A DNA stretch of 64,000 nucleotides from the NCBI GenBank assembly GCA_000149265.1, contig CH002996.1, positions 1-64,000 of the forward strand, read 5' to 3'. Shown piece by piece: positions 21,900-34,000 of the stretch. The stretch's first letter is position 1, and every line of letters begins with the position of its first letter. A program made the translations under genes and the position numbers. Below the pieces are notes generated by a model, which worked only from the letters and a program-made list of their open reading frames with translations, was not told where the DNA came from and made no database searches. The DNA is from Ciona savignyi. Taxonomy: Eukaryota; Chordata; Ascidiacea; Phlebobranchia; Cionidae.

Positions 21900-23219
21900 A
21901 TGCACAGAGTTTTTGTTTCAAAACGAACCACAGTATTTGTTTTGTTGGTTCCTTTAATGTGTCTCCTAATTTGTGTTTCTGTTGAAGTGAACCTCGCATA
22001 TCGATACAGCGACTGGCCCACTGAAGAGGACTTAAGTTACCTGAGACATTCTCAGTATTTTGACCGACTTCAAAATCTAACTTCCCGCGTACGAGCAGTA
22101 AAAAGTGATAAAGAGGTTGATATTAAACAAGTCCTGGTAAGCCAACCTCGAAATCAACAAGACAACTATGCTCCAAATTACAACCCCAACCTTTTATTCA
22201 TGCCAATTCACACAAAGACATCAAAAAACATTACCCTTATTCTAAAACAGTGGACCTGTGCCAATTTGCATGCGATTGAAACAAGTATTCACTGCAGTAC
22301 AGATGAACAATCGGAGGGAAAACTTCCATCCAACGATGGCACAACTGTGGACGTTACATGTGGGTCAATCATGGATCACGGAAGAGGTGATAAAACACTT
22401 CTCAGGAAAGATGTGAAAGTATTTTTTAATCTCTACCTAATGCAAAGTTGGCCGGGAGTGCCTAAGCTTCATGCTGTGTGCATTGTTCTGAAAAACGAAC
22501 AAGAAGTTGAAAGTGAAAATCACTTTTCTGTCAACGATGTTAAAGCAGTGAGGTACATCATTCAGCGCTATACTAAAGCCCAGCCTTTCTGTGGACCTTT
22601 ATCCGGTACAGATCCAAATTCTGAGAAGTGTTTGAACCTTTTTGGGTTGATGAACCACTTGAAATTCAGCCCATTTTCATTGATAGGGTCCATTAAAACA
22701 ATGATTAGTGTTTCTAAAATGTTCGAAACATTTCTAATCAGCGGTGTTTACCCGTTAAACTTTCATCCCAAAGATCTTGTTTTTACTGATGCATATGATG
22801 TGGTGATGCAGTTTCCCGATGCCTTTCAAGAGTTTCTATTCAGCGATGTTCATAACGGTGGCTACATGAGATTCCTTTCTGGCACCACATGCACAAGCTG
22901 GCTTTACTGCCCTCGAGTGGGCTTAGATAACCGAGGAGCGTTTTTATACAAACTCGGCAAGCATTGCAAAGAACTCCGCGGCTACTGCACTTCAAAGATG
23001 CAGTGTTCAGGCATTGATGCACACCTCCATCTTTGCATTTTCTCAAAGTGGATTTTTCAGATGCTTAGCGACCAGATCCCGGACAATTGGCCTCATAAAT
23101 TCAGGTTAAATGAACTTTTGCTTTGCTCCGGCCAACCCACCCCACAGTACCGGTGCAGTTGGACGTCATTTCTTCGCGGCCTAAACATTGTTCTGCAATA
23201 TGCACAGGAAAAGTTTTAA
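21900..23219 (+). CDS. Intronless type II membrane protein, 439 aa, possible LH3/PLOD-type glycosyltransferase
   Basis: One uninterrupted frame from ATG at 21900 to TAA. After 10 residues there is a hydrophobic anchor (VFVLLVPLMCLLICVSVEV), then a soluble region, the layout of a Golgi or ER type II enzyme. N-glycosylation sequons (NLT, NIT) lie outside the anchor. Around residues 295-310 the motif KDLVFTDAYDVVMQFPDAF resembles the metal-binding DxxD strand of lysyl hydroxylase/LH3 glucosyltransferase domains (VLFTDSYDVV type). The C-terminal third holds about a dozen cysteines. The rest is unrecognised, so the glycosyltransferase call is weak. All other host genes in the window have introns, so a retrocopy origin is possible, but the open frame argues for function. 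Confidence 0.72.
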   Translation: MHRVFVSKRTTVFVLLVPLMCLLICVSVEVNLAYRYSDWPTEEDLSYLRHSQYFDRLQNLTSRVRAVKSDKEVDIKQVLVSQPRNQQDNYAPNYNPNLLFMPIHTKTSKNITLILKQWTCANLHAIETSIHCSTDEQSEGKLPSNDGTTVDVTCGSIMDHGRGDKTLLRKDVKVFFNLYLMQSWPGVPKLHAVCIVLKNEQEVESENHFSVNDVKAVRYIIQRYTKAQPFCGPLSGTDPNSEKCLNLFGLMNHLKFSPFSLIGSIKTMISVSKMFETFLISGVYPLNFHPKDLVFTDAYDVVMQFPDAFQEFLFSDVHNGGYMRFLSGTTCTSWLYCPRVGLDNRGAFLYKLGKHCKELRGYCTSKMQCSGIDAHLHLCIFSKWIFQMLSDQIPDNWPHKFRLNELLLCSGQPTPQYRCSWTSFLRGLNIVLQYAQEKF

Positions 23220-23621
23220 TGTGCAAACTGAACTCTGTGGGAATTTTGTTGAGATTAATTCTTGTTATTGTGCTTTGCTTACCTCTAAAATCATATATTA
23301 CATTTTATAAAGGTGCCTGCCTTTTTTTGAGTTTCAGTATTATTATTATTATTGATATATACCGCAAGTTGGGTGTTATACACTGGTACTCTAAAATGTT
23401 ACAATGCACTTAACTTTACCTAATCATTTATTAAACTTTTCTGTCCTGTTGTTTTTTTGAAAGGTACTGGGTGTTTTTGCATTTTGAGTTTGCACTACTA
23501 AACTGCCATCACTATTTGTATTTGTACCTGCTTATTTATTTACAAAATATACCAATACAAGTTAAAGTATCAACATTTTTGTATAAGTATTAAATTTGAG
23601 ACTTCCTTGTTCATACTACTT

Positions 23622-23927
23622 AGGATAGGATAGGATAGGATAGGATATTCATGTTTATCCCCGTGAATGGGAAAACCTAGGGGGTTATCACACAGGCAAT
23701 CGTCAGATCACCTCGCGCCCATCGTCGGGTTACCGGAGCTATTGCAGTGTGTTGTATATGATAGACACGTTCCTTCAATTTTGTAGAACCCATTAAACCG
23801 CTGGGTTCAGGCAATGTCCGTAAAGTGCCTTGCCCAAGGACACAACCGACTAGCTAGTGACCAGTTTCACACCTGCAACCTTTCGATTGAAAGGCGACGC
23901 ACTTAACCGCTAGACCACCGGGCCGGA
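23622..23927 (-). repeat. SINE-A, full-length copy with five-base tail repeats
   Basis: The best copy in the window. On the minus strand: head GGCCCGGTGGTCTAGCGGTT, B-box GGTTGCAGGTGTGAAACTGG, TTGGGCAAGGCACTTTACGG, central GTTCTACAAAATTGAAGGAA, 3' block ATGAATATCC and four ATCCT units. Flanks ACTACTTAG (left) and ACTAACTTAG (right) may be a target-site duplication. Confidence 0.9.
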
Positions 23928-23973
23928 CTAACTTAGTGGAATCCTTATTGTGCTTTATAGTAAGTAGCTAATA

Positions 23974-24452
23974 TAGTGTTTCCTAACCTGGTCCACGGAC
24001 TCATTTGGGCTGGGGGGATTTAATGAGTCCACAAGCACATAACAATAGAATCTTACAACCGCATATTGGCTTTTATTAATGCATTCGAAGTAAAAAGCGA
24101 GGTCAGTTTCAGTGTGTAATATGTTAATAAGTATTAGCTCACAGCTCTTTAAATGAATCTAAACTTCAACAGCACATTAATTCTAAGCATGAAATTTATC
24201 ATGGCAAATTCTTTAAGAGCAAACAATGTGCGATGAGAACCATAGACCACAATTTCGACAAGTACTTACGAAATTACTGACTTGGTTTCAGTTCTGTTTT
24301 ATAGTGATTTTATTTCATTGTCTCTTTACTTAGTGTGTGATTAATGTGCGTTCTGTGACCAACTAACCATACTCTGTATAATGTTTAAGTCCACTAAGTC
24401 TTTGGCTGGTTTTGAATTAGTCTGTGGCCAAATAAAGGTTTGGGAAACATTG
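23974..24452. mobile_element. hAT-like non-autonomous element (MITE), 479 bp
   Basis: Terminal inverted repeats: TAGTGTTTCCTAACCTGG at the left and, read on the minus strand from the right, CAATGTTTCCCAAACCTT; similarity extends to ACGGACT/ACAGACT. The flanks AGCTAATA and AACTAATG match at six of eight bases, as expected for the 8 bp duplication of hAT elements. No transposase frame inside. It lies between the 439-residue gene and the 3' end of XPO1. Confidence 0.6.
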
Positions 24453-25043
24453 AACTAATGCCATCTGTTATTAGCATAGAAGTGGCAGTGCAAAGGGTTG
24501 CTTTAGAAACTGTTCTATAAATGTGGTACTCATGATTTCTAATTTTAACAATCGTTGTATCCCATGCTGCTGCTCATCCAAACAATAAATAAACAAACCA
24601 GGAAGTGAGCATTTAAAACATTACTGAAAATTGACGATTTTTTCCACCGGATTATCAGCTGGTTTAGTGTTTACGATAGCATCACAAGTTTTAAAGCTTT
24701 GAGCAAAAATCCAAGTAAATAACAACAGTGTTGTAAAGTATTATTGGTTTATTGCTTCTCATTTTCAAAGACTAAACAAAAATAAAATGAGAAAAAAGAT
24801 TCCAAACACAATAGTTTGTGACGAAGTCATTTTATACAAGTCATACAACCACTTTTAGGGTTGATTGTCGCGTTTACCCGTACTAAGTGGAAACACAACC
24901 AACCATGTAAAGGTCATTTACAGCTTTCCATAGAAAAGAATCAGTGAGAAATATAAAGTAGAAAACTGCCGTAACCCTCTCGGCACTGCCAAGTCGCACG
25001 GCAGCAGGCGTTGCGCGTCAATGTTACGTTACAACCACAAGGT
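24453..25043. other. 3' flank of XPO1, no separate gene
   Basis: Read on the minus strand this begins with the XPO1 3' UTR after the TGA at 25044-25046. Several AATAAA-type words on the minus strand near 24740-24760 could serve as the polyadenylation signal. Nothing else recognised. Confidence 0.45.
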
Positions 25044-28000
25044 TCAGTCCTGCATTTCTTCAGTGACCTCGTGTGGGTTAACAATACCGGGGACGGCCAT
25101 CTGTGCCCGACGTTTCTCCTCTTGCGCTTTCACTAATGTGGCTTCCCGCTCTTCAAGAAACAGATCGGTGGTGTCTTCGCCGGCAAATTCCTTTAAAATT
25201 GAAATGTGATGAAACTGAGCACCCTATAATCCATGTTTAATGTATTACAAAGATTTAACCAAAAAATACGACTTCGACACTTACACTTACTTATCAAGTT
25301 TTTTTGTGTTTTTTTTGGCTATTATTACAGTATTCATTGTTATATTGCGAAGATACTGTTGTTTAAGTATAGGAAGAAAGAATATTTTTTATCATTGGGA
25401 ATTGAAAAATAGAAAAACACCAAAATATATATTTAAACTGTTTTCTTTGTAGGATTTTAACAAGTCTAGTTCTTTTAAATTACGAGAAAAGAAATGCACT
25501 TACCTTGATTTGAACCAAAAAATCTCTTAGATGGTCTTTAAACAAAGCGATATCATGATTTAGACTGAAGAGGCCTCGAACAAACAACTTGATTTGGGCG
25601 CTGGAAGTAAAACATGTGTTAAACAAAGCACACTTATCTGTAGCAGATGATTTAATGAAAAAGTGTCAAACAAGCCACAGTTATAACCGAAAATGAAGAC
25701 GTGATATTGAAGTTTTATCCCAATAAATCCACCCACCATATGGTGTAGTGTGTTGTGTAAGATTGACACATTTCTTCAGTTAAGTACAACCCAGTAATTA
25801 ATTGGATATAAGCATTCATTGACTAGCCATAGACACAACCAACTAATACTTGGTTGATTTAGAAAACCAACTAATGTTGTAGAGGGTAGGAACTATTTTT
25901 AAAGAACTTTACTTACTCTTGCAAATGTGGAAAAGCAGTCTTTAATAAATTGGCGACATATTCTTGAACAAAAACCAGGTTATTTGGTTGATTTGCATGC
26001 AGCGGTACTGTGATCTTGTTTTGTTCCACTAAGCTGAACATGTAAGCAAGTATTGAAGCGTGCATAGTCAAACCTGCGAACAAAGGTAGGCATTAAAATT
26101 TATGCAAATCATCCGTTTACAATTTTGAGTTAACAGCAACACCGGTCTTAAATGAAGTGGCTATTAAATAAATGCAATTACCTCTAAATACTACACTTCC
26201 AATGCTATTATTGAACAAACCAAGGCAATTTTTTCGAAAAAGTTTAATATACAACAAGCACAAATGAAATACCTGCAGTGTGTGATGTATCTGTGCCCAC
26301 ACTGAATACATGCTGTAAGATATCGGTGAAATACATTTGATAGAAGCTCTGGGCCGCATCGTCCACCGACGTGATGTTTTGCAGCAGTTGGTAGAGTATA
26401 CTCAGTCCTAGGAAAACAAAGGTGGTGGTTACTAAGTTTGGGTATATACTCTATTAAATGTTATGTTTTTGAGAAGCAAAAAAGTAATCAAATTATCCAT
26501 TATAGTGAAAAGGACCTACAAATAGCTATCTGTATCAATGTCACCTAGCTCTCTTTGGGAATGGCCACCTTCTCATTTAACTTTTGGATAATTTTGGGAA
26601 ATTTAACTTATCCTGTAAGTTTTTACAGACTAAATTGTTAGTTTTAAATCATTTTAATGCAATCTTGTTACCTGTATGAGCAACATTTCTCATGGTGTGC
26701 TTGAACGCCCATATAATGGAGTCGAGCACAAGTTTGAACTGTGGTTGAGGTATGCTTAGTAGCGCTGGGAAGCAGTGGTTGTTCACAGCCTGTGGAATTG
26801 CATTGCATTTGTTAAACAGGCCTCTCTTTGCGGTAAACACAAGAATGTGAAGAGATTTTCTTAAATATCGACTTACTTGTAAGAGTAAAAAGAAATTAGT
26901 TCGATATTCCGGGAATTCTTCAAAATCTTTATTTATCATTTCGAGTGTACATTCGAACACCGCATCGAATATTTGACCAATCTCTTTCGTAATAGCACCC
27001 TGAGTAAAAATTAAGATTACAGAACTGATGTTACATAAATGGCCATCAAGATCACCAATGGACCAATATATTATTTTATGTATTACACGATAGAAATGAA
27101 AGTACCTAATTTTTTGTAAATTTAGACTTGACAAAATTTTATTTGCATAATTTAACAGTTGATAAACTTTAACACTGTAACAAGCCCTTAAATATAGAAT
27201 ACAATACTAAATTAATAAATGTTGCACCAACCTCTAGCTTATTAACGATAGTAGCGATGGTGCTCAACACTTCAGGTTCACGGGCAGCAGGAACGTTGCT
27301 GCGGTAATCTATCAACACCGCTTCTAATAACGGAGGAACGAAGTTCTCAGCAACCTGGAGGTAATGAGAATGTGATGACAAACTGGTGAAACGAATTGTG
27401 ATGAGTGGTGGCTTGTATAGGAAGGACCAAGACAGGGAAAACATTATTAAAGAAATCATGGAAATTTTTAACTTTTTAGATCAATAATAGCCGTATAACT
27501 TGTGCAGAATTGTAACTCATTAGCCCTCTTCAATATAGATTCTTTTTTTATTTTTTTGCTTGATCTTTTTCCTCTTTCGTTTTGTGTCTTCTAGTCTGGT
27601 TCTTGCCCTCTCGGTGTGGTGTATATCTGGTCGCACCCAGTTTCTGCGAGTTCTGTTGCTGGACAGACGCAATCAGGTAAAGGTAGCTCATTTACCACCG
27701 AANNNNNNNNNNNNNNNNNNNNNNNNNNNNNNNNNNNNNNNNNNNNNNNNNNNNNNNNNNNNNNNNNNNNNNNNNNNNNNNNNNNNNNNNNNNNNNNNNN
27801 NNTCAGTTTGAGGGTTTCCTTCTTTACAGTGCGCATGCTTCGTATGAGGGGCTGCTTCATCACACCCTCCCCGTTCTGTTGGATGGCCGACGAGATGTTC
27901 TCACTCAGGCACTTGTACACGTTCAGCATGTCAAGGTAGATACGACCGAGCTGGGTGGGAGGAACAGGCAAAAGTTTAATATGTGGTTTTGCAGCTTAAT

Positions 28001-31000
28001 ATCGTGGAACTGTAAATCTTATAATACATTTTTATGGCCCGAGGCTTATTTGGAAAACTTTTTTGGCAACCGTTTCGTAAAAAAGGAGATTTGAAGAAAA
28101 CCAAATTAGTATTTACCGGGAAGCTTTTGGGTATGCTTTTTTGCTATATAATTGGGAATTCCTTTAATTACTAAAATCTGTATTACCACAGCCGGTAGCC
28201 TTATACAAAGTAAAGTTTTGCATCTCTAAAATTATTTACCTGTTGCACAAAGCTATGACCAACAGCCTTGCCAGCCCGGACATTGGTTTTAAGGATGCTT
28301 CCTAACTGTTTCACTGTAGCTGGGTCTTTGAGAATGTCTACATCTTTGGTGGCTTTCTGAATGATATTGTCCCAAACCTGGATGGGATTTAAGCGATTAG
28401 GGATTTTCAAGGTTTCTTGGAAAACTATAAAAGTCTTTTATCTGAAAAGTTAAGATTCTTAAATTATTCTAAAATCAATGTTTTGGTCATTGTAGTACCA
28501 CACACCTGGTTTGGAAGCAACATGTACTTTTCAATCAAATGTTCTTGAACGACGGAATCAGTTTGAGCACTGATCATGAACCCCACAGCTTCATAGAAGG
28601 TGTGGACCTGGGATAGAAAGGAATTAAATAAATAGAAATAAAAAAATAAGTGTAAAAAGTGGGTGCACAAATTTTCACATGCATTGGCAGGATTACATTT
28701 TTGGATAAACGAAGATTCATACACCAAGGTACCAAGCTAATCCTAACACAGCATTTAACTGTATAAAAGACTTTTCATAAAAACAAAATTGTGAACATGG
28801 CTTTTCACGTTTCAACTGGTTTAATCCGGTTACCTGTTGTGGCTGCAGGTCACATATGATTGTGCTGATGTTTGAGAGAATTTCCTCGATAAACGGCATC
28901 ACCTCACCCGCTTGCATTTGCACGAAATGTCGCCGACACTTTTGTGCGATTTTGATGAAAGTATCGCACGCCATGTCTTGCACACCATCGTGGGTTTCTG
29001 AAGGTGTAGGAGTTTAGAAAATGCTGCTTATGCCTATAGAGTATTTACAGTGAATAGCACATATAGGTAAGAAAAATAACGACAAAAGTACAACGAATTT
29101 TTGCAGTACCTTTTTTGTTAAACTACTCTAACCAATTGTCCAAACCTTTCTTTTTATTGTAAGTCATATAACATTTACTTCTGTCACATCAGCACGAATT
29201 CGTTTATTGCATCATATTGCATCATTAAAGAAGTTAGCAACAAAACTACCATCATACCGTGCATGAATTCAAATAGCTTGTTGACAACGGTTTTGAGGAA
29301 TCGCCAGTGCGCGCGAAGAAATCGTGGGTATTGTCCAACCACGTACATGATGTTGGATGCAATGATTGCTTTATTGTCCTTACCACGCTTCATCTCACAC
29401 AAACCAAGTAAATCTGTAGGATTGATTAGTAAGTTTTTAATTAAACAGAGCAGCACTTTCAAAACAAGGGAGCATGGGTTTTTTCACAACTAGCCATTGA
29501 AATTTGAAAATTAAAATTTAATCAACTGTTTATCAATTTTACTGCAAAACTTTTTTGTAATTGTTTTACAAAATAACATTTCCATTTTTATTATAAATAT
29601 GCTCAAAAGCCAACAACCATATTTTTTTCCCTTTCATTTATTTTCAAACATTTTCCTTTCTAATTTTTGCAATTAAATAAACTTTATGTCAAGAGAAATT
29701 TATGGTTTTTCTGTGAAGTAGTAAAGACCATTCTTTGTAACCATGAAAATACTTGTCCACAGTAATTTTGCCAGATACAATTCCCCACCTTGTCCATATG
29801 CACAACTGACCTCTGATAACGGTGACAAGGAAGCGTTTCTCATCCTCTTCATGCATCGCACCACTGATGCTACCGATGGCCCAGCACAATGTGTTGAGGT
29901 TCTTCCAAGACCATTCTGACCCATTCACCTGTGGAATGGACGGCTTTGGTTAGCTCCGGTACATTTTAAGGACACAAGAGTCACACAAACATACCAATTT
30001 GTTAATGTTATTCTTGAAACAAAGACCAATAAATTAACGAATAATTGCAGCAAAACTAAGCATTTTGTCAATTCCCTGCATTACTGAAGGATATGACAAT
30101 ACAACCACAATACATCTAAAGATTTCATACACACAGAAATTGGGGATTATATAAAAGATTTGCTGGGGATTTTATACAAGATTTGTAGTTACTTATTTAT
30201 TGATGTCCAAATATTAAAATCAAAGTTGAGGTTAACAAAATATGTATTATTTCGACCTGATTATGCAGTTTCTCTGTCATGATTCGTTCAGTGTCCACAT
30301 AGTCCAAGTGGGTAAGGTATACTGTGGAAATTAAATATTCAAAATAATTATTGTATATTTTTAACAAAGATACAGAATAGGACAGGTGCCTAGTTTTCCC
30401 CCTATTAAGTATTTTCAGTACTGGTCACATGTCCATATTCGGGCTATCACATCAAGGATTTAGCAATATTGAGTAACTGGGTAACATTTAAATGGAGTAA
30501 CACATAATTTCACTGGAATAAAAGAACATCGTGCAAGTGCCACCAAAACAAAACAAATTGAGGCAGAACCTCCCGGTTTACAGCACCAGAACATTGCATG
30601 TACAGTTCACTAGTTCAGTATTAAACTAAGAACTTTAAAATTGCATAAAACACATGAACAACACAGGTCGCCTACCTAGCGTTTCCCTCATATTTTTATA
30701 CAGATTGATAGAATCGGTGTCCTTCATGAACTCCCGAACAACTTCTCCCTGTTCGTTCTCCACGACCAACACTTCCTCTGGTTTCGCCATCCGACTAATC
30801 ATCACCAATCGGACCTGAGAAAATATTGTGTCGGTTGAAACTACAAGGTTAAGGTTGATGTTGGCCCACTTAAACAAAGTATGGGTTAATTTCTGATATA
30901 TAAAATCGGCCTGACAAAATATATTGGCAGTCTCAAACACATAAAGCAAAGAGAATATGGTTGGTGTTGGATCAATTAAACAAGGTAGAATTTTTACTCT

Positions 31001-34000
31001 AAAAAACTAGATGTTTATATTTATAACCTTTAGACATATTATTTGACACCTCGCAGCAGGATTATTACAGCCCGATAGATTTTCCAACACAAATTGCAAA
31101 TACACTCCATAAGATATTATTCAACATTTAAACATTATAATATCACCTTGGAGGACTATCATTGCTGTTTTCCGCTTTAAGCAATGTTATACCAACCATG
31201 CTCCTTCATTTCACAATGCAAGGAATATGCACCAACTTACCCGTGATAGAATCGGGAGGTAGATTTGTCTTCTGGCTGGAACAATGGGATCGGTGGATGC
31301 GATAAGAGTTGGGGTGGGAGAAAACGGATTCTCCCTGTACAGCTCAGCAGAGAGGGAGTTCCAGTATTCCAAGCAGATCTTGAAGATCTCAGTTTCCTCA
31401 ACCTCAGATATGTGGACAAGGTAACCAAGAGCCTGCGTGGCAAATAGGTCTGTTAAGTGGGAATAAAATACACTTCTCTGTGTGTGGATTATCGAAGATG
31501 GATGTTGGTTAAAACTATGACTTTGTGTGATTCTATAGGCAATTTATGTACTTCTGTTTTAAACAGCGACTATAATTATTTTCACAATCATATAGTATTT
31601 CAAACAGAATGTTGGAGTATTATATTACAAACAAAAGCTTTTAAATTTGTATTGGGCGAAGTTTATGTCATATTACATCTTTTCATGTGCTTTATTCCCT
31701 TATGTCAATACCACCCACTATTTTTCTCAAAAGTTAGATTACTAAGGGTTCAATTTGAATAATCACAACTTACATCAACTAAGTTTGGCCGTAGATCTTC
31801 TTTTTCCACAAGTTGGCCGTGTTCTTTGAGGAAGGTACATAAAAATAAGGCTAAATTTTGGATAAAGTTTTGCTCAGTGTCTGAACCACTGGCGTACGCA
31901 GCCTTCATGTTCACATTTGGTGGCAACATCTGAAAAAGTGTTAAACTAAGTTAATGGCAGGTAGGATTTGTGGATTCGCTATTTATTTCTAAATAGTTGT
32001 TTGTATAATTACATAGAACAGGATTGAAGTAATACTTGAATTGCTATATGTAGTATTCCCATAAAAATGCCATTGCAGTTTATGTCAAGCCCTACTATTG
32101 GGACTAAAATGCAATTAAGATTTACACACAAGAAATCTACCTTTTAACACAAGTAATCTAGTTTTGTAGAATTACCTGTTTTAGTTGTTGCATTGTATGA
32201 GAAAAGAGTTTTAAAAACTGTTCATCGTATTTTCCAGCAACACTTACCCCAGCTGCAAATAAAGCATTTTAAAATTGCAAATTACACAAAAGAAACATGA
32301 TATCTCACCTATTTCGGTGATGCACTTTAGCGTCACATTTCGAAACATGGGTAGGTTTAAAAACTGAAATAAATTTTGTCAAGATTAAGTATATGGCAAA
32401 TTAAGTATAAACCTGTATAATATATTGCATTATTAAGCATATCAACTAACCTTATAAATAAGCTGGGTAATAAGTTCAGTTTCAAATATATAACCTAGAG
32501 GAATCCAGTTCAGAAAGCACAGAAGAGTGCTTAGCGTTGCGTTTACAAGTGGTGCATTCTGGGAGTTGTCCTAAAAAGGTAGAAAGTTGATTAAATAATA
32601 CTTTAAAACAACAGACACATCACAAAGTCATTTGTAAGTATTACACAACTTACCATTACAAACTGGCAAAGTTGAAATATATCAGAAAACTCATTACACA
32701 TGCTGTCTTTTAGGTGTTTCGCCTTTACTTGGGTCATTTGGTCTTGAGAAAAATCAAACACCTCTTCACTGAAAAAATATAATGGGAGTGAGATAAATTA
32801 CTTGAAAGTTAAAGGAGTTGCTTATATTAAGTTAGTGTGGAGAACCCTTTAAGTCGCTTTAAAACAAGTATTTTTATGATTACATTTAGCATAACTTCAC
32901 ATTTACCTTTTTAAAATGTTTTAAAAGCTGGTGTAAAAAATAAAAGGTACAATAGTACATAGAAAAGACCCCCTGGTTAGGTCTATTATATACAGACACA
33001 TGTGGACGACTGTGGCGTATTTACCTGAGCAGTTTCAGTATGACCATATTGTTTTGGCATAAAGACTCATTCGTTCTGCTTGCACCCACAATGTCGCTAA
33101 TAAATGTGGGCCAGTTCTTAGGCCAATCTTGTTTCAGTATTTGTACAAGTATCATGTTTAGTTTTCCAAGGTATGTTTTCTCCTTTTCACTTAAAGCGGC
33201 GTCCGATGACGTTTTTATAATAAGTGCAACGATGTATTTTTTGATGCCTGGAAATTTACAAAAACTTTTCTTTTACCGACTTCTCTACATGGAAATTATT
33301 TTAATTATTTAGTTATAAAAGTTTATTGTGCATCTAGCAAAATAATAAAATATTTAATAATAAATATAAAAATAGTGTTTTGCCATGGAAAAAATATAAT
33401 ATACAGCAGTTAAATTTGTATTAAAAGCAAACAGTTGAATTAAAAACATCACTAAAAAGTTACCGTCACATTGGTTTCTTGGCAAAACTTTCCATCGGGT
33501 TTTGATAACATTTTCCAGGATTTGTAAAGCATAATACTAAAAATATAAAATTAAGGGTTAAACTTGGTTATTAATTAAGGGTTAAACTTGGTTATAATGT
33601 ATATATTTAAGAATACACAAATTACCTTTGTTTGTTGGTTTTGGGAATATTCTAGAATGGTATCCACACGGGTCCATGATTCGGGGTGCTCCTTTAGTGC
33701 GGTGAGTATGTTTTCGGCAATCCGTTGCTGTGGAAATTGTTTGCTCTTAAAATTTGCATTGTAATTAAAATAAGAGCTGTGAGTATTTCAGAAAATATTA
33801 ATCAATCAAACATAATAGTGCCTTGTTGTTTTACAAAGGTGGAAACAGTTTATATATAGATTTATTTGCACAGCACTTAAAGCTAAGAAAAATACATGCC
33901 CTGGCCTTTGAGAACTTTATTTAACTAGACGTATATGGTACACATACATGTGTACCTTGTACACATTCCCCAACAACATAAGTAAATATTCCAAAACAAC

